Assembly: GCF_000002985.6 (NCBI RefSeq)
Contig: NC_003281.10
Span: forward strand, 5,766,001 to 5,830,000
Source of the DNA: Caenorhabditis elegans
Lineage: Eukaryota > Nematoda > Chromadorea > Rhabditida > Rhabditidae
Length of the DNA stretch: 64,000 nucleotides
Direction of reading: 5' to 3'
In this document: one piece after another, positions 1 through 11,700 of the stretch
Position numbering within the stretch: position 1 is the stretch's first letter
Layout: each line of letters opens with the position of its first letter
Program-made: the position numbers and the translations under genes
Notes under the pieces: generated by a model
Told to the model about the DNA's origin: nothing
Seen by the model: only the letters and a program-made list of their open reading frames with translations
Database searches by the model: none

Positions 1-3000
1 TCTACAAACATATTACTCACCTTGGGCAGAGAAAAAACAGGCTCGTGGCCATAATTTTTACACAAACATTCATTACGTGTTTCTGCTTTTTTCTGACAGA
101 AATAGATGTCCTCTTCTGGTATAAAAAAGCGGAAAAATTGAAATGTTTTAATGAAAGCAGAATACTTCCGCTATTATCCTACAAGAATTTATCTGGAAGT
201 TCGCCTAGAATAATATGTTATCTGCACGTTCAGCTGGTTGTTTGAGGTAACTTTTTTAAAAAATTGTTTTATTGAAATTAAGTTTATCTTTTTAACTGGT
301 ATTTAAGATTTAATCCATTGAATGTAGACAACTACCGTACCACCACAGTACACAAACCTATTATAACTTATCTTTTTTTCAATTTTTCTTCCAATACTCC
401 TTTCGAGAAAAATGTAGCTTTATGTATTGTATAACAATCATTGCTTCTATAAATGTTGTGTTTTTGGAATATGTTCCAATTTCAATCTTTTTACACAGAT
501 TTTTACGACTTTAAACATCTAAAAAAATGTGAACAAACTTTTTTCTTCTCATATTTTCACAAATCAAAAAACAAAATATAAAGTTTCAAGTACGAACCAG
601 TTTTTATGCTTATGTTCAATGTACGAACACTAAAATAATTTTGGTTTTGGACCAGTTCCCAACATTTTCCATGTTACTACAAAAAAATTTCGAAATTCCA
701 TTGACATACCATTTTTGTGTCCCTCTGATCAGATAGCATCTTATTGTCACCTCTGCGTCTCCTCTTTCTCTACACTATTTTCAGTAGCATTTGCATACAT
801 TCGTCCTTTTCTTCTTATTCTGCTTCTCATTACGCAACTCATTTCAAAGTTCTTACAGTCTCTGAGGTCTCCCTGGTACTTGATGCTATTTCAGATAGAA
901 GGGGACGAAGACTGACGCATAATTGGAATTTCAGCTGACAAATTCTATTGTCGGCTTCTCTTTTCACCCGTCACAATTAGTACTTCGAGAATTATATGAG
1001 GTAGATCATACGTGACTACCGTTTAGAGGATTTATAGGTCACCAAAGATCAAAAGTCTAACACGTAGATGGAACCTGGAGAAATCATTGATCCTAGATGG
1101 ATTTGAGCTCTAGATTTCGCCTCAGCACTTTGACGTTGGGCCTGAAGGCAGCCAGATGTTTTTGTGCCTACTTGGAAAACTTAATTAATATCCTATTTTA
1201 TTATTATTTAACATAGCAAAAATTCAGAATTTCCATGTTCCTGGTCTTCGTTCTTTTTTGACCTTCAAAAGTACCAAGATCAAACTCGACGCATTTGAAG
1301 TGGCATCTTCACAAAAAACTCCTAGAAATGGAATTATTGGAAACCGTTAAGTTATAACATTTTTAAAAAGGTTACATTTTTGGTTGAAATATTTGAAAAC
1401 CCTCGTACCTTTGCGTTTAACATTATTAGTCAAATGATTTTTCATCGAAAGAAAACGGTTAAAGTGAAAATGGATTGTTCTTTAAAAAAATTCAAAAGGT
1501 TAGACACATGTGGAATCTCGAAATTTAAAGGCACATATTCAATTTTTCAATATAATTTTGAAAACTATCTATTTTTGACGAAAATTGGAGCACTATCGCT
1601 CAGAATTGCCGAAACCTTGAAAGTAGGCACAAAATTCATGCCTACAAAATGACCTACGCCTACACGCACTATGAACACAGATCTAGGAACTAGTCTATAG
1701 CAATTCAACTCCTGAAAATGTTACTGTACCAATAAAAACTGGACATTTTCTTCAAGACCATGAGATTTTCAGATTAAGCACTATAATTCTCGTCAATATT
1801 TTAGTAATCTTCTTGTCTTCCAAAATATAGTCTTGAGATACCATCTTCTGTCAATTGATGACCTTCGCCTTAAGTCCAAATATGAGAAAATGCAAATGCG
1901 CGAATCATTGCTTCTTGTCTCTCCTTCTAGCTTCTCGCTTTCACTTCAAACCTCTATTACGTAATCGTGTTCTCTCTCTTCCACTTTTTCAATTTGTCTG
2001 TTTCATTTCGGGATCATCATCATCATCATTTCCATACAGTCAACCAGTTTTCATCTCTCACAGTTACAGCTTTTGTTTGTTTCGTTCGGGAGAGAGAGAG
2101 GAGGTAATATCCCAAAACTGTCTGGGGTTATTTTATGCTTCTTCTTTCTGATCATTTCACTCAATTACAACTTGTCATTGTCTTCCAATAGTACACTGGA
2201 TGCATTGAAAAGGAGACCACCTTCCACTTTTGGTTATTCATAATTTTCTAGCATCTCTGACAATTTTTCTCTCTTGTGATATTTTAATTTTATCATCCAA
2301 CTTTGGATATTGGAATTTTTTGAATCAAAAATTATACTGCTAATTGATATTAGAACCACCGCGCAGATGAGAGTACTGCGGACCAACTAGTGGTGTTGGC
2401 CTCGCCTTCAAAGTTCGCTGATTGGTCAGTGCAATCATTCGCGCGCTAATTCAAAATTGGGACGTTTCTGAATAGTGTATTTTCTTAATCAGATTAATTT
2501 TGAAATTTCGAATTTCTTCAATTTCTTTCTGACAACATTATCCACAAGCGTTTCTGCAAACTTTTCTACGATGTATCATACTTTACGCGCAAATAGAGGT
2601 GCGTTTTACCACTTAATGTTAAATGCTCTCAAATTAAAAATTTAATCTCTCAGCTCATCAAATTATACTTAATTTTTCAAAAAAAAAAAAAAAGCTTAAA
2701 ATAACCGTATTCCCAAGAAAAACGTCTTCCAAAGTGCACTAACGTTTACTTACGGTTTACGATCTACGGTAGGTTTATGATGGAGAGATATGTATTAGGC
2801 ACGATTTGCAAAATTGTGGTAGTTCTAGATGTTGGCCAAGGAACTTGATGTGATGCCTTAAAGTTGTGTAACTCTGTGTAAACTTTTGTGTGCACACACA
2901 AAAACAAGGCGGGTATAGTACCAGTTCCACAAAACAATTTAAGGAATTTTACAACATTTTAAACTTAAAATTTAGTTCCATGAACCCGTCATTCTTCAAG

Positions 3001-3903
3001 TTCACAACGCCACCACAGGTGACCATTTCTGAAACTAAAAGAGTGCTGACCCTGTCATCAGTCACTTTTTCGTCTGCCTTAGACAATGAATAGTGTTTCA
3101 ATCATTTGATTGATGAGAACAGTTTTGCTTTCTGGCATTAAGGTGAAAGAGAGGGCATATATGCATATGAGGTAGAGAGAGAGAAAGAGAGAAGTAGAGA
3201 CAGGGTATGCATAATAATTACAATTTGGAAACAAAAGCCTCGACTTGTTTGGCGGCCTCCTTTCAGCATTGTTTGTTTGTCATTCTCTCTTTTTTCTACT
3301 CTCTTTCCAATTCTACTTTTCCATTAATTACCTCCCACAATATTTATAACTTTTATCAGTTTTATCTATTCATTGTCCGTCTAAAATATTCCTCTTGGGT
3401 TTTTTCCGATACTTGTACAAGACAATTGTGAAGCCATGTTGTGGTGCACTGCGTATTACTGGTGCATCATATTTTACGAAAAAATTTGAAAATTGTTATC
3501 AAATAACTTCTTTTTGTATCTCTTCCACATGTATCCCAAAATAAAATAACTCAAACTTGATTTCTCAAAATCCGACTCTAACTTGCAAAATTAGTCTGCC
3601 TACCCTCAATCACTGATTTTGAATACCAAAGAATTCAATACTGATGCATGATGTTTCACGCTCAAGTTTTTTTAGCATTTCTTACAATTTTCATTACTTG
3701 TTTTTAATGCGTAAGTACACGTGTTCCTTTAGACAAACATATACTCGCATAATTTACTTACAATAGACTTAAATTGGACAAAGACTGAATTTCTCGAATT
3801 CGCTTCTCCGCATGATTGCACTCGGGCTGCCCCCTCCCCTCATTTTGTTGACCTTCCCCCTATCTCTTTTAAAAGAGCGCACTTAACATGTTAAATTTTC
3901 GGT
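1..3903. other. non-coding stretch, no supported gene
   Basis: No reading frame here has coding character, splice context or recognisable homology; all are short and low in complexity. The stretch is AT-rich, with a CAT trinucleotide run near 2014-2028, a poly(A) run near 2680-2693 and a GA-rich tract near 3170-3200. It may hold regulatory DNA for the downstream cuticlin-type gene or a gene left of the window, but nothing in the sequence shows that. Confidence 0.6.
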
Positions 3904-3985
3904 GGAGAGATGGCCGAGCGGTCCAAGGCGCTGGTTTAAGGCACCGTTCCATTCGGGGGCGTGGGTTCGAATCCCACTCTCTTAA
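3904..3985 (+). tRNA. tRNA-Leu (AAG anticodon), possibly degenerate
   Basis: About 82 bases fold as a class II tRNA with a long variable arm. The A box (TGGCCGAGCGG) and B box (GGTTCGAATCC) are intact, the T stem GTGGG/CCCAC pairs fully, and the anticodon loop TTAAGGC gives AAG, hence leucine. A T-rich run follows, as expected of a Pol III terminator. Odd points: the first acceptor pair is G against A, and the lower anticodon stem pairs badly (C against T, T against G). It could therefore be a weak gene or a pseudogene. The amino acid call is firm; function is not. Confidence 0.75.
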
Positions 3986-4184
3986 GTTCTTTTTTGTTCT
4001 GTTTTTGCATAACACGATCATATCTTGTGTTCCACTTTGAATGTCATCTGAAAGTGATCGTGCCGACTGGTGGTTGATCTCACTATTCATAACATGTTTT
4101 GGCAGCTTGACCGTAGTTGTCGTCAATCGTCTAATCTATTTATTCACACTGAAACCATTTCAACTGACTTTTTATTTCAGCAAA

Positions 4185-7100
4185 ATGCGACGTTTAGTCG
4201 CCCTACCATTACTCATATTGGCTGTCACTTTTCTGCGAGACACGAAAGCCGTCAAGATTATAGATAATGGTCTTGCGCCGCCCGAAATTGTTCACACCCC
4301 TGTCTCAACGAAACGTAAGAAGGTCAATTGAATGTTTTAAGATGTTAATAAAATGATTTTTAGCAAGATGTAAAGTATTTGCTCCTCCACTTGACTTGGT
4401 ATTTATTCTCGATTCTTCAGGTTCACTCAGGGATAAGTTTCAGGTAATCTTTGATAATTTACAAATTGAATGTCAAATCCGTGAATGAACTGCTCCAAAA
4501 TATGTGCAAACAGATCCATTAAAATTGTTTTCTTCAATTAAATATTGTATTCAATTAAACATATTTTTCAGGATGAAATCGACATTATTAGGAGAATTTT
4601 GAAGCATGTGACAATTGGAAAAACCGCTACCAGAGTTATGCTCATACAGTTCAGGTAAGCTATGTTGCCTATGAAAGTAGTCTCGCGCCTCAAATTTAGG
4701 AGTAAATGTTCTTCATAAAATTCTAAAAAAAATATTGTAATTTTGAAATGGTTGTGAATTTTTTGTCATCGGAAAATTCAAAAAAAAACCCGAAATTTTG
4801 GAAACACAAAGCACAGTTTGCTGACCTATAAATGCAGATCAGAAAACGGCAAACCGAGTTGTAAAATAATTCAAGAAGGCAGATCATAGAGACTAAAGCC
4901 GAATATTACCATTGAATTTCCAGTGGTACTCAACATTTGGAATTCAATTTCGAAAAGTTTACTGACCGTGAGGAGCTTCTGGCTGCTCTAGACGTGCTCA
5001 GACACGTGTCAGGTATCACTCGAATTGGAGGAGCATTCGAGTTTGCTCTACAACAATTGAAAACTCCTGGAAGTGTAAGTCTCTATGTGAACAGGAAAAT
5101 TTTAAAATTTACATTTTGATCTTCAAAATATAAAGTGAAATGGTTCAGGGTCTACGAGATGGAACAGTGCCAAAAATTGTGTATCTTCTGTCTGACGGAC
5201 GTACGCATGATTTCCCAAAAGATTGGCAAATGGCTGATATTTTGAGACGGTAAGTTATCTTGTGCAAATGATACTTTTGTTATTTTTATAAAAATAAAAA
5301 AAGCAACCAGACCGTATTACACATATTTATTTAAATATATTTCTAATAGAAGTTTTCTCACAATAAGTTTTTGGTAACTTTCTAAGAACTGAGAATAATA
5401 AAGATTCCACGAAAGAGCATTCCCGATTACTAAACTTTTCCTCGTTTCAACGAATTTTTAAAACATTTCAGAGAAATCCCAAATATCGACATTTGGGCTT
5501 ATGGTACCGGTGATTACGTGGCAATGGCTGCTTTGGCAAACTATACACAATCGGAGCAGAAAATTGTAACAAATCTCAACTTGCAAAAACTTGAACCACA
5601 ATTTGAAAAATATCACGGAACAGAGATTTGTGAGCAGCAACCATGTAAGTTTGAATGTTTTTTTTAAATAAACAACTTTGCGAACTTAAAAAAGTGCAAA
5701 CGGAGGACTCACAAAAATATATTTCATTCCTCCCAAATTCTATCAAAATTTATTATTTCTAGCGTGTGTGAAAGGATCCGATAAGCCTTTGGATCTCGCT
5801 CTTGTTGTTGATGCTTCCGAGTCTTTGGATCATCTTTTTAGTGATCAGGTTTGCTCATTTAATTGCTCAATTTAACCAAAATTCTGACTTTTCAGAAAAA
5901 GTTCCTTGTCGAACGAGTCCTCGGAAATATAAACATCCATCCAGAAGCTGTTCGAGTAGCTCTTATCACGTATTCTGGTCAAGCATTTGTTCATTTCAAG
6001 TTCAATTCATTTTTATATGGAAACAACACATCAGTACAAGGATTTGTAAAAAACATTCGATCAATCAAAGGAACAACTGCAACGAATGTGGCATTGATGG
6101 ATGCATTTGATCTACTTACTTCAAAAGATCCATCTATTGGTGTTAGAGAAGGTGTTCCAAAAATGGCTTTGGTTCTTACTGATGGGCATTCTCATAAGTG
6201 AGTTGATAGTTTTCCTATAAAATGTTTTTGTTATGCTTCAAGAAGCATATACTGTTAAAAGTCCAAAATCGTCGAATTGTACAATTAATAATCTAAAAAT
6301 GTTTTAGGTTTTTGAACATTTTTTTAAAGTTTTGGTAAATTGGTAAAACTACGAAATAAATTTCGAGTATATCTGCATGTCTTAAACCTTACAATGCTTT
6401 GATACAAATATTTTATGTATAATTAAAATATTGAATAAGTTAGAAAAACAACAATTTTTGGGCGCTTTCACAAGTATAAATGTCGATAACTTTTTTTTAC
6501 ACCACGATAACGACGATAACACCCTTTGACTGCAAAAAAAATTCAAAACTTTTTTCTGAAATGTTTTACTATATTGGTTCTTATACCTTACAGGAATTGT
6601 TTTCAAAAATTAGAAAACTCTAAAACTCAACTTTGCTATTAATTCTCAGATCTCCAAAAGACATTTCTGAAAAGATGCGTGCTGCAGGAATTATTATGAT
6701 TGCTGTTAGTGTGACTCCTCGTCCACTTGTTGATGAAGCAGAACTTCGATTAATTGCTGGTAGTGAGAAAAGAGCATTCACACCTCCAAACCTTCATGTA
6801 AATATTTATTTCAATTCAATTGAAAAAAAAACCTTATCTTAATTTCTTCAGGATTTTGAAAGCGAATTCATGAAGTACGTCGGTTTTGGATGCGATGGAA
6901 TCGAATTACCTCCAGACGCAAAACCTCAAGTTCGTGGAGCAACTGACGTGAAGTGTACGGAGCATTCAATGAGCATCGTAGTACGAACTCAACGGGCTCT
7001 ACAAGGAGTTATGTATGCACATATGTATCATGATGAGCCGGAGTGTATGATAAGAAAGACGGATAATAGTAGAGAAATTCAAATGACTTTTACCGAAGGA

Positions 7101-8583
7101 AAATGTGGACTTGTAAAGACACCTACAGCTGTGAGTTTGTCAATTATACTTTTTTCTGAAAAGTTAGAATTTGAATTCTAGAAATTTTATTTTAAGTTTT
7201 TAAATTGTATTAAAAATTATGCTGCAAACAGCAGTTCTTGCAAAAAAAATGAAACTACGCAGTTGAGTGTGATATTTCGAAAATGATGGGTCTCCGGAAG
7301 CCTAAGTACATATAAAATGAACCTAGCTAGTCGAAGAATCCTATAGACTAAAATAATTGTGTTTAGAAAGGCGTGACAGGGCCATGTTATGTCAATATTT
7401 CAGGACGGTCATGGATACCATTTCAACATTACCGTAATCCTTCAATTCCATCCTCTCATCATCACGAGAGCAGATCAAGGGCTTGATATGTCTTGTTTTG
7501 TGTCTTCAGCAGTGCCACGTCAAGAACTGGATAGAGCCGTTCTCAAGAATGCTGCTGATACGCAATGTGTCTATAGATTGCACAGGTATGCACAGATTAC
7601 TTTATTCATAAATTTGTATAATTTTTTGCAACACGTCTAGAAGTTTCTGAACTGTCAAATTTGAGGATCATTCTCAAGTTTTATTTTCTTAATATTTTTC
7701 CAAAATTGGCGGTCATGTTTAGAACGTGCGCCCTATGTACATCTCCAACTACACCAAAGCGTTGAAATTTTCAGATACAGCCCAGGACAATGTGTGGCAT
7801 TGGACGCTAAAGTCGGGGAGACCCTCTATCATCGTTGGGCGTGTGATAGCCGTTTGTTTCTTTTTCATATCAATTCAAATTTTTGCGTATAATTTCAAAT
7901 TAATTTCAGCGCCAGAGTATAACTATTTGGTACACGACTGTTTCGTACAATCCGAGAAACATACTCAACAGATTTTGGATTCAAATGGGTGAGTTATTTC
8001 GCTGGAAAATTTGAAGAAACATTCAAAAATTTGCAGATGCGAAGTAGACCAACATTTCCTGGAAACACCTAACTATTCCCGGTTCAAGGATTATCCAGAA
8101 GATTCATATGTGTTCCAGGAGATGTCCGTGTTCAAGTTCCCCGGTGACGGAGATCTCCTGTTTCATTGCAAGATATCCTTATGCAATATGAATGATCCGA
8201 ATGCGCCGTGCAATCAGAGTATTGTAGGTTTTCTGGAGTGGATTATCTATGTCGATGTGTTTCGTTTTCAGCCTCCAAAATGTCCAAAGAAGGTGCCAGT
8301 ACTCCCGGTTCGTCAGAAACGAAGTGTCTCCGCAGAAGAGATGGCCTCGCCGGAATGGAGAAGCAAACAGATCAGAAAACGGCAAACCGAGTTGAAAAAT
8401 AGATCGAGAAGACAGATCGTAGAGACTAAAGCCGGCTACTACATGACTCTTCAAGTGGAGACAAGGTTGGCACAAATTATTCTTCAATTTTTAACCATTT
8501 TCAAAAGTTTTAGAACTCTCAACGTGTTGCTCAGTGAAAGCATTCGGCCAAGAGACTCTGTCAAATATTGTGATATCTCCTAA
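4185..8583 (+). CDS. secreted cuticlin-like protein with two vWA domains and a ZP domain
   Basis: Sixteen exons, joined in frame, give about 773 residues: 4185-4314, 4364-4443, 4572-4654, 4924-5074, 5149-5249, 5472-5644, 5763-5848, 5896-6197, 6650-6797, 6852-7130, 7404-7585, 7775-7851, 7910-7988, 8037-8223, 8272-8465, 8514-8583. The start ATG lies four bases after TTTATTTCAG, a likely SL1 acceptor, and begins a signal peptide of about 20 residues. The first vWA domain has the metal-site motif DSSGS. The second has DASES, so it keeps the D-x-S-x-S pattern. A cysteine-rich ZP domain follows (exons 10-15), then a furin-type site RQKR near 8310-8325, as in cuticlins that are clipped before polymerising. 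I see no convincing C-terminal membrane segment. The family forms cuticle or apical matrix. CUT-6 has the same domain types, but I recall it as shorter and next to unc-119, so I give no symbol. Confidence 0.85.
4836..4903 (+). repeat. decayed copy of exon 15 sequence inside intron 3
   Basis: About 68 bases in the third intron of the vWA/ZP gene match exon 15 of the same gene (about 8370-8435). Shared blocks include CAGATCAGAAAACGGCAAAC and ATAGAGACTAAAGCCG / GTAGAGACTAAAGCCG, in the same orientation. The intron copy has substitutions and a small length change, so it cannot code in frame. The source exon encodes the basic stretch after the furin-like site. Confidence 0.8.
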
Positions 8584-8744
8584 ATTCTTCAATATCATCA
8601 CCCAACTAACACGGGTCCGCTGCACTGTTCTTTCGAATTTTCTTTAAATTTGTTCTGTTCGTCATCTCCAAACTGTTTGTATGTATATAAATTCATTAAT
8701 TTCAAAATTATCTCAAAATTACAACAGTGTGCATATAAAAATCA

Positions 8745-11700
8745 TTAGAACATCTTATGTGCAGTCAGAACTGACGCGGTTCTTGAACGATCCATAATTG
8801 ACATAGTCTGCCGTAGTAGACATGTAAAGTTGGCACAATCGACTACTTGATCTTCGCCAAGACGTTGACTGGAAGATTGACAGCTTGTGCAATATTGTAT
8901 AATTTCTGGAATATCAAAATTAACTGTAGGGCTAGAAATTGAAAAACTAACGGGATCTAGCACGACTCTCTCGTCCCAATTGAACTAGAGCTAGAGCGAG
9001 TTCTTCTGGATTTTGCTCGCATTCAATGCACCATGGAGTCTTTCCGATTCTCGAGCAGTCAGACCTGAAAAATGTATGTATTACTCTTGTAAAAAAATTT
9101 TAATTTCACACACACAAAACACTGCTCCGCAGCAAATGGTAAGAAGTCAATCTTCATTGGAATCAAATCAGTGACTCTTCGCAGAGCAGCAAGAATATGA
9201 GCATTCAAATAGTAGAAAGTGTTGATCTTGTATTCCGGATTACGAGCAAACTGATCTATTGACCGTACACAAGAGTATACTGTAGATCCGGTGACACCAT
9301 CAATGATAACGTAAGGTACACGCTCCCCACGTAGTGTTATGTGGGATGGACACTTTCTGATTCGAGCTCTGAAATACGGTAGTTTATAGTTCTCTTTATA
9401 ACGACCAAACTTACTCTGCAATTTTCTTTTGTGGTACCATCGCTCGTGCCGAGTAATCACCTCTATACTCTTTGCAGAATACGAATTTTGAGAAATTCTC
9501 TTGTGGTAGATTTAGTACTACTGTATTCAGATAAGTGATAAAGGTTTTCCAATTTTGAGAGAAAATCAACCCAAGTGACTTTTCGAGAACTTCTGCTACA
9601 ATTGGACACGTGTCTCGTCGAACTGTCTCGATTCCTTTAGCATCTAAAGATCCTTCATCATTCTCATGTTCATACATCCATCCAGCATATCTCTTCTTTG
9701 TCTCCAACACACATCCCTTGTAAACTTTTTCCAGTTTCAAAACGACGGGATCAGGATTTGAATTAGTGACGTCATCAACAATTCGTCTACCAATTTCAAA
9801 TGCTTCTTCTACACTTGCACCACGAACCAGAACAAACATACTGTCAGTGTCACCATAGATAACTTCAGCACCACCGTAATCACCTCGTTGAACCATTTCA
9901 ATTGATCTCTCCAGAGTCTCACGACCTTTTCCGAGGATGGCATCGGCTACTGTAAATTGGAATTCTAGAATCTAGTTCTGTATCCGGCATTAAATTTAAT
10001 TAAACATTGCGCGTAAACTGTGATGCATCGAGTTAGTGAACTCACAGATCGAATTTTGTACAAACACCGACCAAAAGTCATACTTTACGCGCAACTTCTG
10101 ATGCTTCACAAAGTGCAACTAGAGTTTTTACACATAATACAATATCCTTTAATATCATACATTCTGCACAAGGCATTCGTCCACTCCAATTCGCTGCTGT
10201 ATATCCATATGACACATTTGCAACAAGTTTCAGAGCCAGTTGTCGAGCATCTAGAATTCGTTTCAGCTTCTTGTTTTTCGTCCGTTTCATCGCACTTTTC
10301 ACCATTATTCGAGCGGCGAGAATCTGAAAAATTGATCATAGCAGAAAAATAAGTGTAACAGATCAACCTCTCTGAGCAACAAAGGCATCACACCTTCCCG
10401 TTTTGACTTTTTCACAAACATTGATGCAAGTGGAGATGCACAGACTTCTTTATAGGCCACCAACTTCACAATATCATCTTTCTGAAAGCTATTCTTGAAA
10501 AAAGTGAAAAAGTGAAAGTATTTTACACTAGGATGGTACTTGATTGCTCCAAGTACAATCTCTTCTCGATTCCTGGACTCATCATTCATTTGTACTAAAT
10601 TTCCAATTTTTCCCAAAATAGTTGAGTAGCAGTAGTTGTATGCAATAACCATTGATGGATACAATGATTGGAAATCTAGAACAATAACCGGATCAAAATA
10701 GACTTTTGATTGGGGTTCCAGAATAAGTTGAAGCTGCTCCGGAGAGCCCATCCTGAATTTCAAAATTTGATAAGAAATGTATGAGAAACTATACATGTTT
10801 CTCTGCAAATGGGTAATTGACGGAGCCACAAAATTCATACGATGTGCCAAACGGAGAAGCATGGATTCCACTCGTAACTGGGATCCTCGAGTCCAAACTT
10901 CGTGAAATTGAATTCCATATACTCGTGCCATTTCAGCGTTTTTCAGGAACCAATTCATTTCGGTTAGAAGAGATATGTTAAGGCTAGACAGTTTTAGAAG
11001 ATGCAAATGTACATCGTTTCTGAAAATTTTCAAGGTGAAAAAGCTTCGCTCCGCCCACATTTCAGCAAATCAGTAAAGTAGTATGATTGGTTCAAAAGTG
11101 GGCGGAGCAATGCGCTGATTGGTTTGTAGTTCTCCTTCCAGAGGAAATGTGATTTAAGATATTTAGACAACTTTGAGGTTTTACCTTATGGCAGACCTTT
11201 CTCCTTTGATTCTTCTCATCAACGCAGCATTATCCAACATCGGAATTTTTTTTCGTAACACATTTGCCACAGCACTTCCCAGATCATAATTCCGAAGTGC
11301 TAGATCACTACGAACAACTTTCCATACTGAAACTAGAAGTCTTCCTTTTGGTGGAGCAACTGTGATTTCTTGATCGTCTACTTCGATATGATCTTCGTAG
11401 GCATCAATCAACGCTCGATCCATTGAGATTCTAGATCCAAGGAGTTTGATTCTACGGAAAAAGAATCCCCATGATAAACGAATGGTCTCGTATCCGATCA
11501 TAACATCAACATCGTATTGTACAATCCATTTAGCGACTTCTTCCAACATTTCCAATTCAGTCTCCATGTGAACAACTCTTCGATCTGAATATGCCGGTCC
11601 AACAGGTAAGGTTGTGAGAAGAACATGAAGCTTCGGAGATGAACAACGACATACATCGTTGTAAATTGCTAATGACACTGACACAATTTCACTGGACTGA

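Noticed and set aside
4185..8583. Naming the vWA/ZP gene cut-6
   Set aside because: CUT-6 shares the domain types, but from memory it is shorter and lies next to unc-119, which is not here. Two vWA domains are clear in this protein.
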